A stretch of 64,000 bases of DNA from Rhodanobacteraceae bacterium. GTDB lineage: Bacteria > Pseudomonadota > Gammaproteobacteria > Xanthomonadales > Rhodanobacteraceae. Below are positions 18,318 through 26,486 of this stretch, in pieces. The position numbers and the translations under genes are program-made. The number at the start of each line of letters is the position of its first letter. Positions within the stretch are counted from its first letter, which is position 1. The stretch spans positions 806,001 through 870,000 of the forward strand of contig CP126531.1 in NCBI GenBank assembly GCA_030167125.1. The letters are read 5' to 3'. The notes beneath the pieces were generated by a model. That model was not told the origin of the DNA, ran no database searches, and saw only the letters and a program-made list of their open reading frames with translations.

Positions 18318-21300
18318 ATGCACATGCGAATGAATGCGCACGGTGTTGCTTCGATCATTCTGGCAGCGCTGTGCGTCGCGCTGGCGGGTCCGGTGTTCGC
18401 GCAATCGCGCGACGCCGCGCATCCGCAGAAGACGACGACTCCGCCGCCGCTGCAATTCCATTACATGGGACCGCCGGCCGGTGGACGCGTCGCTTCGGTC
18501 GCGGGCATTCCCGGCGACTACTCGACGTACTACCTCGGTTCCGCTTCGGGTGGCCTGTGGAAATCCACCGATGGCGGGCATACCTTCATGCCGATTTTCG
18601 ACGAACAGGACACGTCCGCGATCGGGGCCATCGCGATTGCACCGGCCGATCATGAGACGGTGTGGGTGGGCACCGGCGAGCCGTGGACGATCCGTCCCAG
18701 CGACATCGTGGGCGACGGCGTGTACAAGTCCACCGACGGCGGCGCGACCTGGAAGCACTTGGGCTTGCCGAAGACCGGCCGCATCGCGCGCATCCTCATC
18801 AATCCGAAGGACACCAACACCGTGCTGGTCTGCGCCGAAGGTTCCGGCGCGGCCCCGCAGCACGAGCGCGGCGTATTCCGCACCACCGACGGCGGCAAGA
18901 CCTGGAGGCAGACGCTGTTCGTCAACGAAGAGACCGGCTGCAGCGGGCTCAGCATGGATCCCGCCAATCCCGACACCGTACTCGCCGGCACCTGGCAGTT
19001 CAGCGTGCGTACGTGGGCCGAACTGAGCGGCGGCCCCGGCAGCGGCGTCTACATCTCGCACGACAACGGCCAGACCTGGACGCATCTCGACGAAGCGAAC
19101 GGATTGCCGAAGCCGCCGCTCGGCAAGATCGACGTGACCATCGCGCCGTCGAATCCGCAGCGCATGTACGCATTGATCCAGACCAGAGATCAGGGTTCGG
19201 TGTGGCGCAGCGACGACGGTGGCGGCCAGTGGAAGGTCGTGAGTTGGGATCGCAACCTCATCATGCGCGCCGGCTACTACATCTTCATCGAGGCCAATCC
19301 CAAGGATGCCGACGGCGTGTTGGTGCTGAACAGCGGCGATCATTATTCCAGCGACGGCGGAAAGACTTTTTCGGGCGAAGGCGGCAAGAACGTGAAACCG
19401 CTGGGTGCTGCGTCCTGCGGCGATTGCCACGATGGCTGGATCGATCCTACCGATCCCGCGCATTACGTGCTCACCGACGACGGCGGCGCCAACATCGCGA
19501 CCGGCGCCGGCACGGCGATTCACGTCGCGCTCCCGAACGGACAGCTCTATCACGTCGCGAGCGACGACCAGGTGCCGTACTGGATTTACGGCAACCGGCA
19601 GGACGATGGCGGCTGGCGCATTTCCAGCGACCTTTCGCAGCCGAGCGGCAACGGACTTTTGCCGAAAGACGCGTTCATGCCGCAGGGTCAAGATTTCGAG
19701 CGGTACTTCGATGAAGACGAGGATCGGCCGGGAAGCAAACCCAAGGTCAACAAGGAACTGCTCGCAAAGTATCCGAAGGCCGCGCCGCCGCCGAAAGGCT
19801 GGGCGCTCGGGCCGAACGGCGAACCGAAGACGCCGCCGGATCGCAGCGGCTTCGAAGGGCCGAACGAGGAAGCGCCGACCTATCAGTATTTTCCGAATGC
19901 CTGCGAATCGGGATTCACGATTCCCGAGCCGGGCGATCCGGACATCGTGTGGTCGTCGTGCTACGGCAACGAGCTGTACCGCTTTGACCTCGCGCAGGGC
20001 ACGCCGCATTCGGTGTCGCCCTCCATCGTCGGACTGGATTCGCCGCCCGACAAGCTGAAGTACCGTTGCCACTGGACGCCGCCGCTCGCGATCGATCCGT
20101 TCGATCCAGACAGCGTGTTGTACGGCTGCCAGATGGTGCTGCGCACGACCGACAAGGGCCATTCGTGGACCGAGTTCAGCCCCGACCTGTCGACGCGCGA
20201 TCCGTCGCTGATCGTTCCGAGCGGCGGCATCATGCAGGACAATCTCGGCCAGTATTTCGGCGCGCTCGTTTGGTCGCTGGCGTTCTCGCCGATCGAGCGT
20301 GGCCTGCTGTGGGCGGGCACCAACGACGGCAAGGTCTGGTACACGAAAGATGCCGAGTCGCAAGGCCAACCACAGTGGGTCGACGTCACCGCGAACCTGC
20401 ACCTGCCGCCGCGTGGCAACATCAACCAGATTTCACCGTCGCATTTCCACGCGGGTACCGCGTACATCGCGGTGGATTTCCGTTTTGCGGGCGAAGGCGA
20501 CCACAAGCCGTACATCCTCGAGACCACCGACTACGGCAAGACCTGGAAGAACATCAGCGGCAACCTGCCGTCCGACAATCCGCTCGATTATACGCTGAGC
20601 GTCGCCGAAAACCCGAACCGCGAAGGCATGCTGTTCGCGGGCACCGGCCATGCGTTCTGGTACACGATGGACAACGGCCGGCACTGGATGCGATTCCGCA
20701 AGGGACTGCCGCCATCGCCGGTCACGTGGATCAACATCCAGCCGCACATGCACGACGTAGACGTGTCCACCTACGGCCGCGGCGATTTCATCCTGCCGGA
20801 CATCGCGACGTTCGAGCAGACCAGCAGTCCGGATCAGCCGGACAGTGGCGCGACGCGACTGTTCAAACCGAGCGAGGTGTATCGGCAGGCGCGCGGTGCC
20901 TATCCGACCGAGGCCCAGCCGGCACGACCGCAATTCCAGTTCTATCTCGCGAAGGCGTCCAAAGACCCGGTGCAACTACAAATCCTCGACGCGCAAGGCA
21001 AGCCGATCCGCACCGAAAAACTGAAGGCACACCAAGGGCTTAATGGCGCTTATTGGGACCTTTTCTACGACACGCCGGCCGATGTAAAGCTGCTCACGAC
21101 GCCGCCCGAAAATCCGCACATCTGGGACGAGCCGCGTTACCAGGGCAAGACGTATCGCAGCATCATCCATTGGGGCATCGACCCGCATACCGGCACGCCG
21201 ATCGCAGCGCCGGGCAACTATCAGGTGCGGCTGACCGTCGACGGCCGCAGCTATACGCAGCCTTTCACGGTAGTGAAGGATCCCAAGATCAAGGCGAGCG

Positions 21301-21770
21301 ACGCGGTGCTGGCCGATTCGACCGCGCTGCAGGTGCAGATCGCCGACGCGATCAGCGAGACATCGGAAATGGTCAACGCCATGGAGCGGTGGCGCAAGCA
21401 GATCGAGGACCAACTGAAGACGCACGCTTCGGGCGCAACGGCCGATGCGTTGCGGCAACTGGATGCGCAAATCCTGGCGGTCGAGGATCAGCTGGTCAGC
21501 CCCGAAGCGCGGCTCGGCGACGACAAGCAATACTCGACGCCGTTCCGGATGTACTGGAATCTGCGTTGGCTGGCGGGCCGCGTCGGGCAGGGCATCCAGA
21601 ACACCGCCGGCGGGTCGGACTACGAACCGACCGTCGCGCAACGCAACAACTTCGCCGACCTGCAGGCAAAGCTCGCTGCGACGCGCACGGCATTCGCGAG
21701 CCTGAAGAGCACGACCGTGCCGGCGTTCAACCGCTCCGGCAACGGAGTCAAGATTGATGTGGGCGGGTAG
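18318..21770 (+). CDS. Secreted BNR/Asp-box repeat protein with CxxCH motif (paralogue 4)
   Basis: 1150 residues. ATG 18318 follows AGAGGA seven bases upstream and begins a signal peptide ending near 'GPVFAQ'; an in-frame frame from 18270 is rejected for lack of a ribosome site. Asp boxes include STDGGATWKH, TTDGGKTWRQ and SDGGKTFSG. Where paralogues 2 and 3 have 'H-x-(I/L)-WIDP', this one reads CGDCHDGWIDP, with Cys367, Cys370 and His371 forming a c-type heme-like CxxCH. A proline/charged segment (about residues 470-535, 'PKAAPPPKGWALGPNG') is also extra. The C-terminal domain keeps the 'GNYQVRLTVDGRSYTQPF' pattern. Function is unknown; it is likely exported. Confidence 0.85.
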   Translation: MHMRMNAHGVASIILAALCVALAGPVFAQSRDAAHPQKTTTPPPLQFHYMGPPAGGRVASVAGIPGDYSTYYLGSASGGLWKSTDGGHTFMPIFDEQDTSAIGAIAIAPADHETVWVGTGEPWTIRPSDIVGDGVYKSTDGGATWKHLGLPKTGRIARILINPKDTNTVLVCAEGSGAAPQHERGVFRTTDGGKTWRQTLFVNEETGCSGLSMDPANPDTVLAGTWQFSVRTWAELSGGPGSGVYISHDNGQTWTHLDEANGLPKPPLGKIDVTIAPSNPQRMYALIQTRDQGSVWRSDDGGGQWKVVSWDRNLIMRAGYYIFIEANPKDADGVLVLNSGDHYSSDGGKTFSGEGGKNVKPLGAASCGDCHDGWIDPTDPAHYVLTDDGGANIATGAGTAIHVALPNGQLYHVASDDQVPYWIYGNRQDDGGWRISSDLSQPSGNGLLPKDAFMPQGQDFERYFDEDEDRPGSKPKVNKELLAKYPKAAPPPKGWALGPNGEPKTPPDRSGFEGPNEEAPTYQYFPNACESGFTIPEPGDPDIVWSSCYGNELYRFDLAQGTPHSVSPSIVGLDSPPDKLKYRCHWTPPLAIDPFDPDSVLYGCQMVLRTTDKGHSWTEFSPDLSTRDPSLIVPSGGIMQDNLGQYFGALVWSLAFSPIERGLLWAGTNDGKVWYTKDAESQGQPQWVDVTANLHLPPRGNINQISPSHFHAGTAYIAVDFRFAGEGDHKPYILETTDYGKTWKNISGNLPSDNPLDYTLSVAENPNREGMLFAGTGHAFWYTMDNGRHWMRFRKGLPPSPVTWINIQPHMHDVDVSTYGRGDFILPDIATFEQTSSPDQPDSGATRLFKPSEVYRQARGAYPTEAQPARPQFQFYLAKASKDPVQLQILDAQGKPIRTEKLKAHQGLNGAYWDLFYDTPADVKLLTTPPENPHIWDEPRYQGKTYRSIIHWGIDPHTGTPIAAPGNYQVRLTVDGRSYTQPFTVVKDPKIKASDAVLADSTALQVQIADAISETSEMVNAMERWRKQIEDQLKTHASGATADALRQLDAQILAVEDQLVSPEARLGDDKQYSTPFRMYWNLRWLAGRVGQGIQNTAGGSDYEPTVAQRNNFADLQAKLAATRTAFASLKSTTVPAFNRSGNGVKIDVGG

Positions 21771-21808
21771 TACGGCACGGGTCGGATTCCGAAGAATCCT
21801 TTTGACGC

Positions 21809-21922
21809 CGTCATTCTCGCGAAAGCGGGAATCCAGTGTCTTTGCCGGTCCGGATATGGCTGCACGGTTCCGGATGACGAGCAAAGTCGCTGGATTCCCG
21901 ATAAGAGCAGTCGGGAATGACG
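21809..21922. repeat. Intergenic inverted repeat (CGTCATTCTCGCGAAAGCGGGAATCC type)
   Basis: The block starts CGTCATTCTCGCGAAAGCG and ends GGGAATGACG, and is related to the repeat at 1401-1489. It lies between the convergent stops of the BNR gene and the symporter gene, where it could also act as a transcription barrier. No coding potential is seen. Confidence 0.6.
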
Positions 21923-21951
21923 AGCTTAGTAACGTTGCCGATCAGCCGCGC

Positions 21952-23490
21952 TTAACCTGCAGTCGCGTCATCGTATTCGATCGCCTGCGTGCGGTCCGGC
22001 CGGCCTTCGCGCTTGAATAACGCCGCGACGGGCGTGGCGAGAATCGAGACGACGAAGTTCAGTACCAGCGCCAGCAATCCGATGTAGATGCCGTAGTGCG
22101 CATCGTCGAACACGAACGTGTACACCGGCTTCAAGCCTTGCGCATAAGCGAGAGCGCTTCCGAGCACCATGCCGGCCAGCCAGCCGAGCAACAGCGCCGG
22201 CGCGCGCAGCCAGCGCGTGAACAGGCCGCAGACCACCGCCGGGAAAATCTGCAGCATCCAGATGCCGCCCAGCAGTTGCAGGTCGATCGCGAATTTCGTG
22301 GGCAGGTACAGCACCGCCAGCAGCGCGCCGAACTTCACCAGCAACGAAATATTCTTGGCGATCCGCGATTCCTGCGCGTTGGACAACTGGCTGTTGGCAT
22401 ACGGCCGCCAGATGTTGCGGGTGAAAAGGTTCGCCGCGCCGATCGACATGATCGCCGCGGGCACCAGCGCACCCAGCGCGATCGCGGCGAAACAGAAGCC
22501 GGCGAACCACGGCGGAAAACTCGCGTTGATCAGCGCCGGCACCGCCATCGAACCGTCCTTGACGTCGATGTGCGCGGCCAGCGCCATGTAGCCGAGCAGT
22601 GCGACCAGCCCCAGCATCACGCTGTACGCGGGCAGCCACACCGCATTGCGGCGGATCGTTTGCGGGCCGTCGGCCGACAGCGTCGCGGTGGTCGCGTGCG
22701 GGTACAGGAACAGCGCGAACGCCGAACCCAACGCGAGCGTCGCGAACGACCAGTACTGGTCGGGCTTCAGCAACACGCCGGTGTCGCCGCCTTTCGCGGC
22801 GAAGGCTTTTCCCGCGGCATCGAACACTGCGCCGTAGCCGCCCAGCTTGATCGGGATAATCACCACCGCAGCGATCACGGTGACGTAGAGCATCGCGTCC
22901 TTGACGAACGCGATCAGCGCCGGCGCGCGCAGGCCGCTCGAATACGTGTACAGCGCCAGGATCACGAACGCGATGATCAGCGGCGTTTCGCGTCCGATGC
23001 CGAGCACACCGAGGCCCATCGCCTCGAACACCTTCTCGAGGCCCACGAGCTGGAGCGCGATGTAGGGCATCGTCGCGAGCACGCCGGTGACCGCGACCGC
23101 CAAAGCGAGGCCGCGGCTGCCGTAGCGGCCTTCCACGAAATCGGCCGAGGTGATCCAGCCGTGCTTGCGGCAGACGTTCCACAGGCGCGGCATCGTCAGG
23201 AACACCAGCGGATACACGAACACGGTGTACGGCAACGCGAAGAATCCGTAGGCGCCGACCGCGTACACCAGCGCCGGCACCGCGATCAGCGTGTACGCGG
23301 TGTAGAGGTCGCCGCCCAGCAGGAACCAGGTGACGAATGCGCCGAAGCGGCGACCGCCGAGGCCCCATTCGTGCAACTGCGAGAGATCGCCGCGCCGCCA
23401 GCGTGCCGCGACGAATCCCAGCACCGTGATCAGCACGAAGAAGAACGCGAAGACGCCGAGCGCGGTGGCGTCGAATCGGACACCGCTCAT
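21952..23490 (-). CDS. Sodium:solute symporter (SSS family, MctP-like)
   Basis: 512 residues with about a dozen transmembrane helices. ATG at 23490 overlaps the stop of the DUF3311 gene (ATGA), which fixes the start and implies translational coupling; a longer frame to 23616 would lie inside that gene. SSS text includes 'LGGRRFGAFVTWFLLGGDLYT', 'YGSRGLALAVAVTGVLATMPYIALQLVG' and 'VPAAIMSIGAANLFTRNIW'. The pairing with a small DUF3311 protein is typical of MctP-type monocarboxylate or related organic-acid uptake permeases. The substrate is an inference from that pairing only. Confidence 0.87.
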   Translation of the reverse strand: MSGVRFDATALGVFAFFFVLITVLGFVAARWRRGDLSQLHEWGLGGRRFGAFVTWFLLGGDLYTAYTLIAVPALVYAVGAYGFFALPYTVFVYPLVFLTMPRLWNVCRKHGWITSADFVEGRYGSRGLALAVAVTGVLATMPYIALQLVGLEKVFEAMGLGVLGIGRETPLIIAFVILALYTYSSGLRAPALIAFVKDAMLYVTVIAAVVIIPIKLGGYGAVFDAAGKAFAAKGGDTGVLLKPDQYWSFATLALGSAFALFLYPHATTATLSADGPQTIRRNAVWLPAYSVMLGLVALLGYMALAAHIDVKDGSMAVPALINASFPPWFAGFCFAAIALGALVPAAIMSIGAANLFTRNIWRPYANSQLSNAQESRIAKNISLLVKFGALLAVLYLPTKFAIDLQLLGGIWMLQIFPAVVCGLFTRWLRAPALLLGWLAGMVLGSALAYAQGLKPVYTFVFDDAHYGIYIGLLALVLNFVVSILATPVAALFKREGRPDRTQAIEYDDATAG

Positions 23491-23669
23491 GCGCGCGACC
23501 CGCGGTGGACGATCCACGTCAGCAGCGCGGCCAGCACGACCCACGCGAACTGCCAGACGTAGAAGAACGGGAATCCCGCAACCGACGGCGCGCTGCGGTT
23601 GTAGAACGGCACCCACAACAGCGCGATGAACGGAATCAGCAACAACCAGGGCGTGATCTTGCGCGGCAT
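23487..23669 (-). CDS. DUF3311 small membrane protein, symporter partner
   Basis: 60 residues with two hydrophobic segments (LLLIPFIALLWVPFY and FPFFYVWQFAWVVLAALLTWIV). The ATG at 23669 is preceded by CAGGAGC. Its stop overlaps the start of the symporter by four bases. Proteins of this family are encoded next to SSS permeases and are thought to be accessory subunits. The length is normal for the family. Confidence 0.82.
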   Translation of the reverse strand: MPRKITPWLLLIPFIALLWVPFYNRSAPSVAGFPFFYVWQFAWVVLAALLTWIVHRGSRA

Positions 23670-23750
23670 GGGCTGCGTGCTCCTGTATAGGGCAGGACGT
23701 CCGGTGGCGGCCGTGGCATCATACGCGCCTTCGCCGCCGGTCCGGAATTC

Positions 23751-23969
23751 GTGGAACAGAAGCGCGTCCAGTTCGACTTCGAAATCGCCTTCAGCAACGG
23801 CGGCGGCCTCAAGGGTTGGGATTTCCGGCTGGACATCGACGGTGACGACATTTCCGACGAAGCGCTGGCCGATTACCTCATCCGCGACCTGCGATTGCTG
23901 ATGGTCGGCAGCGTGACGGTCTGCAACAAGAAGATCATCAGCGAACCGCACAAGCGGTTGGCATCCTGA
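23751..23969 (+). CDS. Conserved hypothetical small protein
   Basis: 72 residues from GTG 23751; the ribosome site is weak, so the start is uncertain. The text is soluble, with 'VQFDFEIAFSNGGGLKGWDFRLDIDGDD' (shown as two motifs, FDFEIAFSNGGG and FRLDIDGDDIS) and 'LADYLIRDLRLLMVG'. It resembles small proteins I have seen annotated only as hypothetical, sometimes beside cyclase-family genes. It is divergent from the DUF3311 gene and just upstream of dgkA. The function is unknown. Confidence 0.6.
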   Translation: MEQKRVQFDFEIAFSNGGGLKGWDFRLDIDGDDISDEALADYLIRDLRLLMVGSVTVCNKKIISEPHKRLAS

Positions 23970-24001
23970 GCGCACTGCGCAATGCGGCACGGGGAGCGTC
24001 G

Positions 24002-24373
24002 ATGCCCAGCAACATCAATCGCGGACCGCGCCAGATTTGGCTGGCATTGATCTGGTCGCTCAAGGGGTTGCGCGCCGGCTGGCGCATCGAGGCGTCGTTC
24101 CGTCTCGAAGTGATCCTGCTGGTGATCCTGTTTCCCATCGGCTTGTGGTTGGGCGACGGCGTGATCGAGAAGGCACTGCTGGCCGGATCGCTGCTGCCGG
24201 TGCTCGCCGCGGAGATGTTGAATTCCGCCCTTGAATGCCTGGTCGACAAGCTCTGGCCCGAACTCCATGAAATCGCCGGGCGCGCCAAGGACATGGGTTC
24301 GGCGGCGGTGTTCCTGTTGATGATCAACGTGCTGGTGATCTGGGGCGTGATATTGATTCCGCGCGCGTTCTAG
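24002..24373 (+). CDS. dgkA: Diacylglycerol kinase (undecaprenol/DAG kinase)
   Basis: 123 residues, the same size as E. coli DgkA. It phosphorylates diacylglycerol to phosphatidate in the inner membrane, recycling lipid made during periplasmic glucan or LPS decoration. Key segments are 'GWRIEASFRLE' at the N-terminus, the active-site 'AAEMLNSALECLVD' and 'GRAKDMGSAAVFL', with three helices. ATG 24002 is preceded by GGGGAG. Confidence 0.93.
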   Translation: MPSNINRGPRQIWLALIWSLKGLRAGWRIEASFRLEVILLVILFPIGLWLGDGVIEKALLAGSLLPVLAAEMLNSALECLVDKLWPELHEIAGRAKDMGSAAVFLLMINVLVIWGVILIPRAF

Positions 24374-24448
24374 CCACGCCCGCACTGCCGTTGCGCAGAC
24401 TTGCCGCGCATGCTGCAATCACCGCCCAGACTGGCACGGAGAACTCCC

Positions 24449-25075
24449 ATGCGCGCTGTCCGGCTCGTTGCCGCGTGTTTCGCGTTGCTGCTTGCCTGCG
24501 GCCTGCTGTCGGGCTGCGGCTACAACCAGATCCAGACCAAGGACGAGGCGGTCAAGGCCGCGTGGTCGGAAGTGATCAACCAGTACCAGCGCCGCGCCGA
24601 CCTGGTGCCGAATCTGGTCGCGACGGTGAAGGGCTATGCCGCGCACGAGGAACAGGTGTTCCGCGAAGTCACCGAAGCACGCGCCAAGGTCGGGCAGGTG
24701 ACGGTGAACGCCGACGACGCGGCCTCGCTCGCGAAATACCAGGCGGTGCAGGGCGAACTTTCCAGCGCGCTGACGCGCCTGATGGCGGTGTCGGAAAACT
24801 ATCCGAACCTGAAGGCCGACGGGCTGTTCCAGAACCTGCAGGCGCAGCTCGAAGGTACCGAGAACCGCATCACCGTCGCTCGCCACCGCTATGTGCAGGC
24901 GGTGCAGGATTACAACAGTTACATCCGCGGATTTCCCGTCAACCTGACCGCGAAGGCATTCGGGTACAAGGTGAAACCCAACTTCAAGGTCGATAACGAG
25001 GCCGCGATTTCGACCGCGCCGAAGGTGGACTTCGGTGCGTCGTCCGCGCCTGCGCCCGCGTCGAGCGCGCATTGA
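24449..25075 (+). CDS. lemA: LemA family lipoprotein
   Basis: 208 residues. The start at 24449 gives a lipoprotein signal with lipobox LLSGC, the lipidated cysteine being Cys23. The LemA core follows: 'VINQYQRRADLVPNLVATVKGY', split by 'HEEQVFREVTEARAKVG', then 'SENYPNLKAD' and 'VQDYNSYIRGFP'. LemA proteins are helical and membrane-anchored; their role is unclear. The gene is eight bases upstream of a TPM-domain gene, an arrangement seen in many bacteria. Confidence 0.9.
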   Translation: MRAVRLVAACFALLLACGLLSGCGYNQIQTKDEAVKAAWSEVINQYQRRADLVPNLVATVKGYAAHEEQVFREVTEARAKVGQVTVNADDAASLAKYQAVQGELSSALTRLMAVSENYPNLKADGLFQNLQAQLEGTENRITVARHRYVQAVQDYNSYIRGFPVNLTAKAFGYKVKPNFKVDNEAAISTAPKVDFGASSAPAPASSAH

Positions 25076-25082
25076 GCGCAGC

Positions 25083-25991
25083 GTGAAGAACGCACTTCAT
25101 CGCTGGATGTTGCTTGCGGGCGTGTTGTTCGCGCTCGCAGGCGTCGCGCACGCTGACGTCGCGGTGCCGGCACTGAAGGCGCGCATCACCGATCTCACCG
25201 GCACGCTCACCGCGCAGCAGACGCAGCAACTGGAATCGCAGCTGGCCGCGTTGGAACAACGCAAGGGCGCACAGGTCGTGGTGCTGATGCTGCCGACCAC
25301 GCAACCCGAAGACATCGTCGATTACGCGACGCGCGTTTTCGACCAGTGGAAGATCGGCCGCAAGAACGTCGATGATGGCGTGCTGGTGGTGGTGGCGAAG
25401 GACGATCATCGCGCGATGATCGAAACCGGCTACGGCCTCGAAGGCGCGATTCCCGACGCCGCGGCGTCGCGCATCATCCGCGAATACATGTCGCCGAAGT
25501 TCCGCGTGAACGATTTCTACGGCGGCCTGGACGATGCGATCGGCGCGTTGACGAAGCTGATCGACGGCGAACCGCTGCCGCCGCCGTTGCAAGGCCCGCA
25601 GCGCAATACGGGCGGTGTGGCGCACGGGCAGGACTGGTTCACCGGCCTGCTGGTCGCTGGGTTCGTGATGGTGTGGGCGCGCGGGATGTTCGGCCGGCTG
25701 CCGCGCGTGCCGCGCGCGGGTGCGATGGGCGCGCTGACCGGAGCGTTGGCTTGGGTGTTCAGTGGACTGTGGCTGCTGGGGATCGCGTTCGGCGTGATCG
25801 GATTGCTGTTCGGTTTCGTCGGTGGCGCGGGCGGCACCTTCGCGCGGCGCGGCGGCTTCGGCGGATGGGGCGGCTTTGGCGGTGGCGGTTTCGGTGGCGG
25901 CGGCTTCGGCGGGGGTGGCTTCGGCGGAGGCGGCGGATTTTCCGGTGGCGGTGGCGGCACCGGTGGCGGCGGTGCTTCAGGGAGCTGGTGA
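25083..25991 (+). CDS. TPM-domain protein with glycine-rich tail (YgcG-like)
   Basis: 302 residues from GTG 25083. A signal peptide (LLAGVLFALAGVAHA) precedes a TPM domain at about 25-165 (LTAQQTQQLESQLAALE, GAQVVVLMLPTT, DHRAMIETGYGLEGA). One or two transmembrane helices follow at about 225-260. The end is a low-complexity tail of GGFGGGG repeats closing in SW. This is the standard YgcG layout: an extracytoplasmic TPM domain anchored in the membrane. It partners with lemA upstream and overlaps the next gene by one base (TGATG). Confidence 0.87.
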   Translation: MKNALHRWMLLAGVLFALAGVAHADVAVPALKARITDLTGTLTAQQTQQLESQLAALEQRKGAQVVVLMLPTTQPEDIVDYATRVFDQWKIGRKNVDDGVLVVVAKDDHRAMIETGYGLEGAIPDAAASRIIREYMSPKFRVNDFYGGLDDAIGALTKLIDGEPLPPPLQGPQRNTGGVAHGQDWFTGLLVAGFVMVWARGMFGRLPRVPRAGAMGALTGALAWVFSGLWLLGIAFGVIGLLFGFVGGAGGTFARRGGFGGWGGFGGGGFGGGGFGGGGFGGGGGFSGGGGGTGGGGASGSW

Positions 25992-26482
25992 TGGACGCGA
26001 TGCGATGGTTGCGGCACTGGTTCCACGCACCCGCGAGCCGGGCGTTTCCGCCTGCCGCGATGCAGGAAATCCAGGACGCGATCGCGGCCGGTGAAGTGAG
26101 GCACGACGGCGAAATCTGCTTCGCGGTCGAGGCGCGCCTGCCCGCGCGCTACCTGCTGGGCGGGCGCCGCGTCCGCGCGCGCGCGGAAAGCGTATTCGGC
26201 GAACTGAAGGTGTGGGATACCGAACGCCGTACGGGCATTTTGATCTACGTGCTGCTGGGCGACTACACCATCGAGATCATTCCCGATCGCGGCGTGGCCG
26301 CGCGCGTGCCGGAAGGCTCGTGGGAGCGCATCATCGGTTTCATGAGCGAGCAATTCCGGCAGGAGCATTGGAAGGAGGGCGCGCTGGACGGCATCATCGC
26401 CACGCACAACCTGCTGGAGTTGTACCTGCCGCCCGGTCCGGGCCGCCGCAACGAATTGCCCGACAAGCCGGTGGTGTTGTGA
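25991..26482 (+). CDS. Second TPM-domain protein, soluble
   Basis: 163 residues, starting at ATG 25991 within the TGATG overlap with the previous stop. There is no signal peptide. The text 'MQEIQDAIAAGEVRHDGEICFAVEA', 'WDTERRTGILIYVLLGDYTIEIIPD' and 'WERIIGFMSEQF' matches the second TPM protein often found in lemA-ygcG operons. It probably works with the other two products at the membrane face. The biochemical function is unknown. Confidence 0.83.
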   Translation: MDAMRWLRHWFHAPASRAFPPAAMQEIQDAIAAGEVRHDGEICFAVEARLPARYLLGGRRVRARAESVFGELKVWDTERRTGILIYVLLGDYTIEIIPDRGVAARVPEGSWERIIGFMSEQFRQEHWKEGALDGIIATHNLLELYLPPGPGRRNELPDKPVVL

Positions 26483-26486
26483 AACG

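Noticed and set aside
25855..25985. GGFGGGG repeats as a DNA repeat element
   Set aside because: They are in frame and form the glycine-rich tail usual for YgcG-like proteins.
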